A program made the translations under genes and the position numbers. A stretch of DNA of 64,000 nucleotides from Episyrphus balteatus (taxonomy: Eukaryota; Arthropoda; Insecta; Diptera; Syrphidae). The notes under the pieces were generated by a model. The model ran no database searches. It was not told the DNA's origin and worked only from the letters and a program-made list of their open reading frames with translations. This document shows positions 24,945 through 36,929 of the stretch, in pieces (within the stretch, counting starts at the first letter, position 1; each line of letters begins with the position of its first letter). The stretch spans positions 98,889,120 through 98,953,119 of the forward strand of contig NC_079136.1 in the NCBI RefSeq assembly GCF_945859705.1. The letters are read 5' to 3'.

Positions 24945-26486
24945 ATTTTTTTACGAATTCATGACTTGTTCTAATCAACTGGTCTTCAAAACAGGCACTA
25001 TATCAATATGGTAAAACATTTTATAAGTAAGTCGTTATTTAAAACAAGATTCTGAAACACCTGGTCTGTCGATTTTTTCAAGACAAACGATAGTTATCAT
25101 ATCTCGTCATGATTCTTGCAAACCAAATACAATCACAATATAACCTTGAGTTTAGTACATTAAAATTAAGTACATTCAATGAAAATATTCTACATTCATT
25201 CATTTTAATACAAAAAAAACTGAAAACTCCTTACAGATAAATATTGTCAGCTTAAAATATTACAATAACTTATTATTAAATTTCAAAAACCTCATTTGCA
25301 TTCATAGCAAATTTCGCACATTATAAAAATTAAATCCAATCAAATATGATAGCCATAACAAACAAAAAATCGACCCCGAAAAAAGTATGTCAGTTATATA
25401 AAAGCCAAAGGACACGTGGAAAAGTAGATATATAATGCTATCAATAATAAAGGACAAATTAAAACCCATTATACTTCAAGGCCTGCTATCGGTCGTTGTA
25501 CATAGAGACACACCTAGATATTTTCCATGACTAGCCTTTTTACTGTTGGTGTTTGTATAGAGTATCCTGATTTTTATACACCCACCTATTGATAGCTTAA
25601 ATTATCATTGACGGACTATATCTAAGGCGCCTTGAGTGTAGTTTTTTGTAGGTTACTTAAAGTCGAAGGTTTATTTAGATAGCCCCCGCCATCTACCTAA
25701 TCTGATGTCCTTTTAAGAAAAAAAAAAAGACGAGCTTGGGCAGACAAAAAATACTTTCTGCATTACAATTTAACAAAAATAGAGAGTTAAAACTTATCCC
25801 AACCAAATCCGGTACTGTCAAAGCGAAAGGACAATAACGACAAGGACAACAAGCGAACTATTCATTCTACTGAATGCTAAAAAAGAATCTGTCAATTTAT
25901 GCGATTATAAGCGAGATGATAAATAATGTATTATATCCAATATGTCCCTCGTGTTTTCACGTTCCTTTCTGTTTATAAAGGTAAACAATAACGTTTCATT
26001 TGTCTATTTCCAACCATAAAACAAAACATCATTCCGGAAGCTCGGTCTACACGATAACGACTGTAAACGAAAACAAAACCTATACACTCCCTTCAATCTT
26101 TTTTCACCTTCCTTGCCCCAGGATGATGGACTTTTTTGGATGTTAGCCAACTAAAATTTCAATAGCATTCATATATAAAATGTTACAGTGACAGGAGCAG
26201 AATATTCCATGTTGCTTTTTTAAATTTTTTTTGACGTTGCTGACATAATAAACCAGTGTGTGTTTGATGTTCCTTCTATTTAGTAGGTCTGTCAGTCTCA
26301 GGCCGCACCAGTGGAAATTCTGACAGGTAAAATTTATAGGAAAGTGCATGTTATTTATGTTTGCTTGTAATTATTTGAGTATTTAATGACATTGATTTGT
26401 TATTGGCCAATATACAGTTTGGAAAAAAATAATGAATTTTACCATTTATTTGTTTTTGTTTGAGTAAATCAATTTGTTAAAAACAT
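24945..26486. other. AT-rich DNA, no feature seen
   Basis: No gene, RNA or clear repeat is recognisable. The composition is the same as the rest of the window. Confidence 0.45.
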
Positions 26487-26832
26487 ATCACAACAAAAAC
26501 ATTACTGTTAAAAAAGGAGCCAAGTTCTCCTATGTTGAAGTTATGCTGGCACAAAAAGTACTGAAATGTAAAAGTGTACCAAGTTCTAAAGCTTGGCTTT
26601 AAATTTGTATAAATAAAATGTTGATTGTTCTCTTGAAAATTTTTCTTTAAATTACCGATTTTTAAAGCTATTTGAAAAATTGCCAAGCAAACAATCAACA
26701 TTTTATTTATACAAATTTAAAGCCAAGCTTTAGAACTTGGTACACTTTTACATTTCAGTACTTTTTGTGCCAGCATAACTTCAACATAGGAGAACTTGGC
26801 TCCTTTTTTAACAGTAATGTTTTTGTTGTGAT
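26487..26832. repeat. Perfect 143-bp inverted repeat (hairpin)
   Basis: The left arm 26487-26629 and right arm 26690-26832 are exact reverse complements by eye, separated by a 60-base loop. The arm contains TAAAAAAGGAGCCAAGTTCT and CTTGGCTTTAAATTTG. A transcript through it would form a 143-bp fully paired stem. Two overlapping open frames on opposite strands (26477-26701 and 26672-26869) share most of their sequence only because the arms mirror each other; they are not genes. A diverged single copy of the arm lies at 19818-19905, so the unit is a dispersed repeat. Exact identity means a young arm pair or active gene conversion. Confidence 0.9.
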
Positions 26833-26897
26833 TTCACTACTTTTTGCAAGGTATTGCTGTAGAACTTAAAATCTCTATAATTGATGAACACTCAGAG

Positions 26898-27210
26898 AAA
26901 ATGGGCGGTTACCACGCCCCTTGTATAAAATTCTCAAATTTTAATTTTTTTTTTTGTTTAAACTACCAGGTCTACCATTCTTCCAAATTTTAAGGTTCTA
27001 CGTAAGTTAGAAATGCTCTATAATATTTGATGAAAATTCAGCAGAAATGGGCGGTTGCCACGCCCCCTATCCAAAATTCTCAAATTTTAAATTTTTTCCT
27101 TGGTATAACTTACTAGCTTTACCATTCTACCAAGTTTCAAGATTCTACGATAATCAGAAGTGCTCTAAAAAATTTGATGACAATTCAGCGAAAATGGGCG
27201 GTTACCACGC
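26898..27210 (+). repeat. Tandem array of GGGCGG...CCACGCCC units
   Basis: Three heads of the phrase AAATGGGCGGTTACCACGCC occur at about 26899, 27045 and 27191, spaced about 146 bp apart. Between them the text AAAATTCTCAAATTTTAA...CTTTACCATTCTACCAA...GATTCTACG...AGAAGTGCTCTA...TTGATGA repeats with moderate divergence. Each GC-rich head is itself a small hairpin (GGGCG pairing with CGCCC). The third head runs straight into an AGTC microsatellite at 27215-27237. No protein is encoded. The repeat family is not identified. Confidence 0.8.
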
Positions 27211-27214
27211 CCCC

Positions 27215-27670
27215 AGTCAGTCAGTCAGTCAGTCAGTTACGATTTTTGAGATTTTCGAAGCCCTATATCTCAGGAACTACTCATCCTAGGCAGCTGAAAT
27301 TTCATAAGGAGTTTGTTCGACTAGTTCAACAAATGGAGCGAGTTTGAAATTTCTGACATATTTGGTATAGAAGTTGGAGGGGGGTAGAAAATGGCCTGAG
27401 TTGTTTCCTGTAAATAAGGGTGTAGTGCCAAAGTTGCTATAGAACTTGGCTGGGCACTGCCGTGCCCCTTGATAAAGTCTTGCATTGAAATTGGCAAATG
27501 CATTTAACTGCGGAGATAGTGTTAAAATTTGGAGTAAAGCATACCTACAACACAACAAAATGGCGTCGCATAGAGAGAAAACCAAATTGTCGTTGCATAA
27601 AAGTTTCCAGTTAGTTACCGAAGTGTCTGTGAGCGCTAAAACATGTAATAAGCAAAATGAGTTTTGAACC
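27215..27670. repeat. AGTC microsatellite and flanking repeat-like DNA
   Basis: A (AGTC)n tract at 27215-27237 is followed by CCCTATATCTCAGGAACTAC and AGCTGAAATTTC (27260-27302), the same layout as the module in the Transib-like element at 8175-8246 and in the repeat at 61885-62001. The sequence on to 27670 is less AT-rich and holds open frames on both strands (a 128-residue frame on the minus strand at 27286-27672), with no recognisable domain. I regard it as part of a dispersed repeat rather than a gene. Confidence 0.45.
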
Positions 27671-27773
27671 ACACAGAGCCTACACCTATTGAAAACAAGG
27701 TCCCATATGAATTATGGCCTGTGAAACAACTGGAAGTTTTACTCTTTTACTCAATTTTTGGCAGAGAAGGTTA

Positions 27774-29192
27774 TAGACCAGTGCCGATGCCTTCAAAAAC
27801 ATTAAAAAGTACAAAAAAATCACAGTAGGATGAAACCCATTGGAAAAGGAGGGGAATATGATAAGAATGAAAGGAAAAATAAATTACGGGCGAGCCGAGT
27901 TCGGGAAGTGGGTGGGTTGAGTTTTTAATGGTAAAAAATGGTATATCTCGATTTCCGGCAAAACTACAAATCCTATAGAAAAAAGTTGTATGGCAAAGTT
28001 CTAGGTAATACAAAGATCTACAACTTTTGTATCAACAATTTTTTCACATAACCTCAAAATTTATGTGAAAAATTCAAAAAACCGAGTTTTTGGTTTTTTA
28101 TTTGTATCTTTTTCAAAAACAAAAATTTTTCTACGAAATTTGGTGAAAACTTACCTTATTATGTTCCAAATACACTGTAATTTATTTGATTTAAAATATT
28201 TATTTGTTCACCTTATTTTGACTTAATACCAAAAAAACACACTAATTTTCAATCGAAAATTCACGTGTCAAAATATCAGCTTTTTTCAAAAAGTCGGTGG
28301 GCATTTCGTACGTTAAAATGTCTATTTTCTGATGGTGTAAAAAAGATTTTACATTAGTATACTATAGAACATGTTCTAGTAAAATTCAAAAAATGAAAAA
28401 AGCTTGAATTCGAAAAAAATTTTTTATCATTGTTTACAATTTTGGCCTATTTATTCAAATTTACACTTTAATTACTCAAAAAACGTAAGATTAATTAATG
28501 TTACATGAATCTTACGTTTTTTGAGTAATTAAAGTGTAAATTTGAATAAATAGGCCAAAATTGTAAACAATTATAAAAAATTTTTTTCGAATTCAAGCTT
28601 TTTTCATTTTTTGAATTTTACTAGAACATGTTCTATAGTATACTAATGTAAAATCTTTTTTACACCATCAGAAAATAGACATTTTAACGTACGAAATGCC
28701 CACCGACTTTTTGAAAAAAGCTGATATTTTGACACGTGAATTTTCGATTGAAAATTAGGGTGTTTTTTTGGTATTAAGTCAAAATAAGGTGAACAAATTA
28801 ATATTTTAAATCAAATAAATTACAGTGTATTTGGGACATAATAAGGTAAGTTTTCACCAAATTTCGTAGATAAAAATAAAAACCAAAAACTCGGTTTTTA
28901 GAATTTTTCACATAAATTTTGAGGTTATGTGAAAAAATTGTTGATACAAAAGTTGTAGATTTTTTTATTACCTACAACTTTGCCATACAACTTTTTTCTA
29001 TAGGATTTGTAGTTTTGCCGGAAATCGAGATATACCATTTTTTACCATTAAAAACTCAACCCACCCACTTCCCGAACTCGGCTCGCCCGTAATTTATTTT
29101 TCCTTTAATTTTCATCATGTCCACCTCCTTTTCCAATGGGTTTCATCCTACTATGATTTTTTTTGGTTTCAAAAATTATCGACCCTGGTCTA
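27774..29192. mobile_element. 1.4-kb fold-back element, TAGACCAG family
   Basis: Left end TAGACCAGTGCCGATGCC; right end reverse-complemented TAGACCAGGGTCGATAA; flanked by TTA on both sides (27771-27773 and 29193-29195). The arms pair over about 700 bp, including CCCATTGGAAAAGGAGG (27837), ACGGGCGAGCCGAGTTCGGG (27887-27906) and ACATGTTCTAGTAAAATTC (28369). The loop is at about 28495-28505. It carries repeat phrases such as TATATCTCGATTTCCGGC. There is no transposase and no plausible protein. Superfamily uncertain; the exact end is ambiguous by one or two bases. Confidence 0.8.
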
Positions 29193-30990
29193 TTATGTTG
29201 CAAAAAGGATAGAAAACCTATAATTGGATAACTGGAACAACTTAAAACGAATTTTTCTCGAGTAGTTTCTGCAAGTTATTCATAAAATACCAATAGATAC
29301 CTAGTGAGATGCTGATTATGCGGATGATCTTAAGTCCAGACGGTCAAAGAGTGTAAACATTGCAATTTGTGCTGGTGGGTCTATTTTATAGATCAACAAC
29401 ATCACCGTACGAAACAAAAGCCTAATCAACGACTGAAGTTTACATTATGGCTATAAGAATTGAAGTTGCTCAGGAAGAAATGCACATAAAAAATCTTTCC
29501 GAACCACTTCTTGTATAGAAAATAACCAGTAGATACAAACAAATTACACAATACGAGTATATAAGTTCTAAATTTTATGTTCGAGAGATAAGACTGAGCA
29601 TATTCCAGAATAGAAATATTTAACCTGTTCTTTAACTTTAAAATTTTTCGTATAATAAGTTATGTTTATCCAATTATTCCAAAACAATTCATTCAATGAA
29701 CTTAATTTGAAACAATAAAATGAAAATAAGCTACTGATTTTTCAAAAATTAATCTTAGTTTTTCTCAAAAATATTTCTTTTGTATTTCATGTCAATTAAT
29801 GAGAAAATTGCTCCTACAACTGAAAACATGAAAAAAACAAATAATTTTTTATTAAGAAAAAAATATCCTAAACTAAATGTTTTTTTTTTAACTTTTAGTC
29901 TCAAATTTTCATTTGAATTTGACATTAAAAAAATTATTAACAGGATTTTCTTTGCATTTCATTGGTTCTTATTGCGATAGAAAGGCTCTCAATATCCTAA
30001 TCGAAAAATTCCTAGAATACTATTCCTCATTCTTTTTAATATTGCTCCTATTCTATTAATAATTTCAATAAAGGAAACAAAAAAGAAACAAAATTCGGAA
30101 CAGTTTTTTTATTGAGAGCCCTTCGAAAAAGTTGACTTATAGTATGTATTTGTTTCCTAGGATTAACCTACCCTTTTTACCTTTTTTTTTAACTTCAAGA
30201 ACACTCATTAGATATTTTTTAATATTTAATTTAAATTCTATCCAATTTTCTAAACCCTATAAGAATGGGCTAAAAAAAACCCAAAGTGATAATTTTTTTA
30301 TGTTTAAAATTAGAGAAATTACTTTTATAAAAATAACTTACTCATATAAAAATAACTTAAAAACTTTTCAAATTATTTTTAGACAATTTCAATACAATGA
30401 AAAATATCGTAAATAGATAACTTCGGATATTTAGGATTTATTTATAACTACATAAGATTACTATTAATAAATTATAAAGAAATATCATGTTCGGGAAGGA
30501 AAAAAAACTTTTTTTAAATTATTATTGTATCATTGCACATTTGTTTTTAATAAAAAAATTGTGTAAAACTACTTAAAATTTTGAAAAAAGTGAATTTCAT
30601 TCTCAAGAAAAAAAAACTTACCAAATTTTAAACTATGTATAAGTATATTAAATTTTTGTTCATGAATTAATATGCATTAAAAGGTATTGAGAATTTTAAA
30701 TTTTAATAATAGGTATAATAAACTACTTGTGCAATTTTTAAAAACTTGAATTCTACAACGTGGTGTGAATGAATGAATAAGTATTATTATTAATTTAAAA
30801 ATATTAACTACTGATTTCTTCGAAAACGAGAAAGAATGAACGTACAGAAAATATGTAATTATTTTTTAACTGTCAAAAATAACAATAAAACAAAATTAAC
30901 AATTAAATTTAACAAAAATTAAATACAACATAAAAACTAAACAAGAAAAAAACAAAATAAACAAATATTATGGAAATGAATAATTCGGAC
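29193..30990. other. AT-rich DNA downstream of the exon donor, probably intron 1
   Basis: This lies directly 3' (minus strand) of the exon at 30995-31332, so it is probably the beginning of its intron. It is extremely AT-rich (30130-30980 in particular). Open frames at 29780-29980 and 30132-30416 are low-complexity K/F/N/I frames and are rejected as genes. No acceptor-bounded coding exon was found. Confidence 0.45.
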
Positions 30991-30996
30991 TTACTG
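30989..30996 (-). promoter_or_regulatory. Splice donor of the 31-kb exon
   Basis: On the minus strand the exon ends CA and the intron begins GTAAGT, the ideal donor hexamer. It decides the exon boundary, because the unspliced frame stops within four bases. Confidence 0.7.
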
Positions 30997-31332
30997 CCAA
31001 GAAAAACTTCCAGTGATGCCATCTTTCAAACGATCACGTAGTGATCGTTGTCGGCTTGGTCCCGTTCCACTTAACGGTGGTAGAATTGGATTCTCCCCAT
31101 AATCATCTGATATGTTTGTTGCTGAACTAGATATGGGTGCAAAACTTGGCTGTTGAGCCGACGAAGGTATGTCATTGTTGCTGCCAGTACTGACAGCACT
31201 ACCTGTTGTTGTGCTGGCCACACTCTCCATTAGAGGGGCTTGTTGTCTGTGTTGTTGTTGTCTTTTTGGAGATGATGACGAAGTCGGCCGATTTATTCTA
31301 GCACTGTGTCGAGGTGAATTTTCACGTGACAT
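30995..31332 (-). CDS. First coding exon of an unrecognised Ser/Gln-rich protein
   Basis: The only convincing host coding sequence in the window. On the minus strand the ATG at 31332 has the insect-type context TAAAAATG. The frame stays open for 112 codons and part of another, then reaches a textbook donor (exon ...TCTTGGCA followed by GTAAGT, intron starting at 30994). Reading through the donor gives a stop at once (CAG TAA), which supports splicing in phase 2. The peptide begins MSRENSPRHSARINRP, continues as a disordered S/T/Q-rich stretch (SSSSPKRQQQHRQQ at about 18-31, then S/T/G/P-rich to about 80), and ends with a charged segment containing RQRSLRDRLKDGI (about residues 93-105). RQRSLR looks like a basophilic-kinase or 14-3-3-type site. 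Codon use and GC content are clearly above the flanks. No folded domain is present and I do not recognise the gene; downstream exons would lie at lower coordinates or outside the window. Confidence 0.75.
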
Positions 31333-33100
31333 TTTTACTTTATTTAATTTATTTTCTTGTTGTGTATATAATTAGAATTTTATTTTAAGAAAAAACAAAT
31401 TTCAATAATGCATACAAGACAAGTGTTTTGTTTTGTAAATTTATAGTTTTAAACGTCATTCATAATATGCAAATAATTATATTATTTTGATATTTTTTTA
31501 TTTTTTTTGACGACAGTGCACTTGAAATATTTAATACAAAAAATATTATTTATTGACATTTTGTTTTAACAACATGACAAGTAGTGTGTAAGAATAAAGA
31601 AAGTTGAAGTTGTATTTTGAAAGATAGAAAGAGAGAGATATAAAGATAAAGAGAAATATCTTATATGTTTACAACAACGAAAGCATTTTGGGTATTTTTA
31701 TTTGTATTATTTGCTTTAGATTGGACAAGAGGAATATTCATTCGAAATAATTGTATAAAGAGCTCAACAAGTGTTGTATATTTTTGTATTGGATGCAAAA
31801 AGAAAATTAAAATTTATTTGTAGTGAGGCATATAAGAAAAAGAAGAAAATTATTTTTCTGGTAAAAGTGCGTTTCAAACTGAGAAAATTTCAAACGAACT
31901 CAAATGCAATCAGTTTTAAATCAAATTTAAAGATAGGTAAAATTTGAATAAAAATATTATGTTTTTTATTTAATTTAAGCAAAAAAAAAAAAATAATATA
32001 AATTTAATTTTAAAAATTTATTTGCATGTGATAGAAAAAATAAAACAATTAAGCAATTGAAAACTCTTAAGTTTAAAAAATAAAATTTAAGTAAACAAAA
32101 GTAATACCATTTAAAGAAGCATCATAGATATCATATTTATATAGTATACACGCACGCAAGTTTTTAACTTTTTTTTTTTGTATATATAAATAGATGTAGA
32201 AATGTGTAACTAATTATGATCTGTTGCTAAAGATGTATATATATATATCTAGTTTAAATATGTATGGAGCTAAAAGTGATTTAGCTTGAGCATCTCTATA
32301 TTATCGCATTAGGTATATATGTAATTTCATATAAAAATAGAAAACATTGGCTTATCATGATTTATGTATGCCACAAGTTAAGAGGGGTATATTTATAGTG
32401 AAGATGTGCCACAAACCTGAAATGAAAAAAAAAATATAATAAATTAATTTTGAAACTATAGTTTACTAAAAATAAGTTTGACATTGTAAGTACAAAAGTG
32501 CTTAATACATATTACACTCTGAATTTTTCTAACCACTTTTTATAACGCTTTGATTTCATATACCTTTTAAAAAGGCCTAAATTTGCTTTTACTGTATCCA
32601 TGTTCAACTCATTGGCCATAAACATATTTTGAAGTTAGAACGATTTAAAAATGGATCACTTGACTATTCAAAAATATTTATCGACAATGCTATAGTTTCA
32701 AACCAAGTATGTGTTTCTACACAATTTTGATAGATAGTTTCAACTAAATATATTGAAACAATGCCCAAAAGGGGCAGAAGTCCGAACACCATTTTACACT
32801 TTTTTTTTGTACAAAGAAATATTAATTTAAATTTAAATAAGGGAAACAACTGTTGCTATACAAAATTGAAAATAAAAATAAAACGATTTTAATTTGAGCT
32901 TTATCCTACTTTTCGCTAATTTGACTGTACTATAGAAAATATGTTACACATACGCCACAGTGACCATTTAAGTTTAATATTTAAAAATTGGTCAGAAAAG
33001 TCAGCCTTAATCAGAAAAGCGTTTTCAGAAAAAAAAAAATAAAATCGTTATAGCAGTTTTAAAACGCATATATTATATACATTTATGTATGTACATATGT
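31333..33100. other. 5' side of the exon: probable UTR, promoter or upstream intron
   Basis: AT-rich sequence upstream (minus strand) of the ATG at 31332. It contains a purine run GAAAGAGAGAGATATAAAGA at about 31627-31646, of the GAGA type often found near fly promoters, and an alternating TA tract at about 32234-32252. No TATA box or initiator can be assigned with confidence and no further exon is seen. Confidence 0.35.
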
Positions 33101-33104
33101 ATTA

Positions 33105-34535
33105 GGGAGTGTCAAAAAAATCGAAAGGTCCTTCGCTTCGCAATTTCCCATTTTTACATCTATCTTCTTCTAAAAAAAAGATCAGTTTTTTTTATAAGTC
33201 GACTTTTAAGCAAATTTCTTTACATATTCTTGTAGGAAATTGAACGTTTTACAAAAAATGTCTTAGACACTTTTATTGTTTATCTAACCGTTTAAAAGAT
33301 ATTTGAGGTCCAAAAATCGAGAAAATCTTTAAAAAATCGATTTTTGTTCTTAATTTTGTAAGAAATTTAAAAATTATAATAATAAAAAGGGCAAGACATA
33401 TTCCTATAGGAAATAGATTGCTCTACAAAAAAAGTTGTGCATACTTTTTTCATTAATCAAACCATTTAAAAGATACTCAGGCCAAAGTTAAAAAAAATGA
33501 TAAAAACATTTTTACTTTTCAAAATTTTCTAATTCACTGAAGAGCCATTATTTCCAAATTAGCCAGATGAATTGTTGTAAGTGCTTAAACGTTCCACAAA
33601 AAAAATCCCTTTGTATTGAATAAACTGCTTTTGATTTTTCTGTGTCAATAAGTTAAAAGAGCTTAAGTCAATTTTTATCATTTTTCAGTATAAGCAAATG
33701 AAATTTGTGGACATGATTTTTTTGTACTTTTTTTGTGATTACTTTTAAACTGTTGCCGCTAGACTAACAATTTTTTTTTAGGATACAAGCTTGGTATACC
33801 CTTAATTTCTATATTTATATTTTTTCTTGAAAACGCTCGGGACGACCGTTACAATTGAAAAAATATATTACTTTGACTTAAGTATACAATTTGGCGGACA
33901 TTTCAAGGAACAAAACAACTTATGTTACTTAAGCTGTTTTGCAAAATTGGTTTTGGTTCATAATACAATTTTTTAAAATGGCTTAAGTCGACATAAGAAC
34001 ACAAATGGTTCACTCGACCACAAGTTTAAAATAGTTTATGTTGACCTAAGCGATGAATATATCGCACCCCCGGTGGAACAACGACGTAAGTGCAAAAATG
34101 TTGATTCTTCAGAAAACGATATTAAACATTTTGAAAACGTTTGAAAACAATGTAACGGTCCAAATACATTTCTGCCCCCTGGATACAAATAGAACATTTT
34201 CAATTGGGTCTTTGTTTCGAATTCAAATTGTCCTAAAAGCTTATGTCACGACTTAAGCTGATTTAAAAAAATGTAGTCTTTTTAAGATTTTTACGATTTT
34301 ATTTTAACATATACATAAGCTATTATGAAAATGCAGTTTTTGTCCAAAAAGACTTAAGCTACTATGATTTGTTTAAATTTAACGGTTTATATTTTGCGTA
34401 GATAAATGAGACCCAGATTTTCATTTATGTCGACATAAGCTCTTTTAACTTATTACCACAGTTTTAATTCTTGAGTTTCGTTTGTAAATTCACCCAGAAA
34501 GGAGAGATTTCAATTTGTATCTGCTTCTTTAAGCT
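33105..34535. repeat. Degenerate repeat region with CTTAAG/GTCGAC motifs
   Basis: Two parts. From about 33105 (TTAGGGAGTGTCAAAAAAATCG, transposon-end-like) to 33510 two diverged tandem units of about 173 bp occur, recognisable by TTCTTGTAGGAAATTGA near 33228 against TTCCTATAGGAAATAGA near 33401, and by AACCGTTTAAAAGATATTTG against AACCATTTAAAAGATACTCA. From about 33875 to 34535 the string ACTTAAGC/GTCGACATAAG recurs at least eight times in both orientations (33875, 33927, 33981, 34038, 34239, 34351, 34427, 34528). No coding sequence is supported. Origin is probably an old repeat, but no family is recognised. Confidence 0.5.
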
Positions 34536-35418
34536 GTTTATTATTTTCATAGTGATGCAGATCAGATCATTGCATTTATTTGCATCACAAGCAAAATAAA
34601 ATAGGTACGGCTAGTTTTGAATACATGTTTCTTTTCTTTTGGTTTTTCTTAATTTTAAATGAAATTTTAGATGAATTATTCAAGTAGACAAAACAGAGCG
34701 CTTGGATTCCACTGCATTATGTAGTAAATGATGACCGAAAATTGACAGTTTTTTTTTAGAATCCAAAAAACTTTTGTACAGTCCTACAGTCGATTAATAA
34801 CCTAATTAACACTTCAATGCAACCGCATGTCGAACAATTTTTCTATTATTGAAGTGAAAACTTCTTTAGTATCGTAGTGATTTGAAACAAGATGAAACGA
34901 AAACGCGACACGAACATTCAACTTGTTATAACTTTTTTGTTTTAATAGATAGATGAATAAAATTTGTACTGTAGATAGGTAATTAAATAAACTATAATTG
35001 TACAAAATTTCAATTAATTTCATATTCAAAATTCTGAGATAACGGTACAAAGATGTTCTTTTTCTACACACGTTATATCTTTTGATCTAGTGCACATACA
35101 CATTTGATTTAACTTTAATACGCATGCTGATAAAAATTGATTGGGTTCAAAAAATTCTAGTTTTTTTGTAGATATTGTATAGACATGGTCGATATAAATA
35201 TTTTGAGCTGAAACAATAAGCTTTCGGGTGATATAAAATGTATTATAGGTGGGTGGATTTAAAGGTGATAGAATAAAAAAAGGTAGACTTCTATATAGAT
35301 TGATTTTAACCTCTGCTTTCTTGTCGTTGAAAATTTTGGATCGAAAATAATCAAATTTTTGGACCAAATGATCAGCGATCACTTTTAGTTATCAGATGCA
35401 ATCGTTCAATGTTCTTGT
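34536..35418. other. AT-rich DNA, no feature seen
   Basis: No gene or clear repeat. Open frames on the minus strand at 34814-35071 and 35026-35382 show no domain or protein-like composition. Confidence 0.4.
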
Positions 35419-35423
35419 TGGCG

Positions 35424-36924
35424 CACTGTTGTCCAAAATGACTTATCTCGTTGCAAAAATCATAACTTTTGAACGGATTGAGGTAGCGGTACAGTTTTTT
35501 TTTTAATTTGAAGGAAATTTCCAGGGCTGTTACACCAATGAATTTCAAGAAAATTGTTTTACAGGGTGTTTAGGAATCATCGGCCGAAAACCGATTTTCT
35601 TAAAAAAAAAAATATTTAAATTAAAATTGGTATGCCATTTTGTAGAAATCACTAATTCACATCTAAAAAAAGTTCAGATTACACTTTTCCATGATATTAC
35701 GATTATAGAGAATGCCAAAAAAGTTGGTCCCGGAAGTCCGTCTGTCTGTCTGTCTGTATAAGGATCTACATCCTAAACGGATGGACCGATTGACTTCAAA
35801 TTTGGTATGTAGCATTTTTTGGAGACCCTCCAGAGGTGTTTTTGGAATTAATTTTTTTGGGCCAAAAATAACGGTACTTGTCATACACCAATTTCAGTAA
35901 AGCTGTAATTGCTCAAAAACGGCTCCAACGATTTTGTTTAAAAAATTCAAATGTAAGTTTGAAAACAAGGTCTATCTTCTAATGAAAAAAATTTTTTTGG
36001 AAAATCATTATTAACGGTACCTGCCATAGAACGGTTTTTTTTAAATCCGATATTCTCCGAAACGGCTTATTCGATTTCAACGAAACTTTTTTTGAAGAAG
36101 CACTTATATAACTCAAATATAAGCCAAAAATAAAATTTCAAAAAAAATAATTTTTGGATTTTTAAAAAAATTTTGAAATTTTTTTTTGAAAAATAAAATT
36201 TTCGAAAACGGGACATTGTATTTTTTTGAAATTTTGTTTTTAGATGTGGATAAGTGATTTCTACAAAATGGCATACCAATTTTAATTTAAACATTTTTTT
36301 TAAAGAAAATTTGTTCCTTCTGCCTTCATTTTTTTTCAAAGTACAAAATCTCGGCAGTGCGCAAGCATGCGCAGCTAAATATTTTTATTTTGAATCAACA
36401 ATTGATTGGTACACATACCCTATTCGGCTTAATGAATGGAACCGAATGGATTTTTTACGGTACCTGCCATAAAACCGTTTTTTTTCAAATCCGATATTCT
36501 CCAAAACGGCTTATTCGATTTCAACGAAACTTTTTGTGAAGAAGCACTTATATAACTCAAATATAAGCCAAAAATAAAATTTCAAAAAAAATAATTTTTG
36601 GATTTTTAAAAAAATTTTGAAATTTTTTTTTGAAAAATAAAATTTTCGAAAACGGGACATTGTATTTTTTTGAAATTTTGTTTTTAAATGTGGATTAGTG
36701 ATTTCTACAAAATGGCATACCAATTTTAATTTAAACTTTTTTTTTAAAGAAAATCTGTTTTTGGCCGATGATTCCGAAACACCCTGTGAAATAATTTTAT
36801 TGAAATTCATTGGTATAACAGCCCTAGAAATGTCCTTCAAATAAAAAAAAAAATTGTACCGCTAACTCAATCCGTTCAAAAGTTATGATTTTTGCAACGA
36901 GATAAGTCATTTTGGACAACCGTG
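35424..36924. mobile_element. Transib-like non-autonomous element, copy 2
   Basis: A 1501-bp near-identical sister of 7864-9363 in the same orientation, flanked by the 5-bp duplication TGGCG (35419-35423 and 36925-36929). The different duplication shows it is an independent insertion, not a segmental duplication. By eye the two copies differ at only about half a dozen places (one extra A in a poly(A) run, a CTTTC/CTGTC change near 35747, single changes near 36252 and 36310, and CGTGACG/CGGGACA near 36656). This means both insertions are very recent. It encodes no transposase, so an autonomous partner elsewhere must have moved it. Confidence 0.85.
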
Positions 36925-36929
36925 TGGCG

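Noticed and set aside
27286..27672. 128-residue minus-strand frame
   Set aside because: A plus-strand frame is open over the same bases, no domain or splice signal is visible, and the region looks like part of a dispersed repeat.
29780..30416. Two plus-strand frames of 66 and 94 residues
   Set aside because: Extremely AT-rich low-complexity K/F/N/I sequence in what is probably intron DNA.
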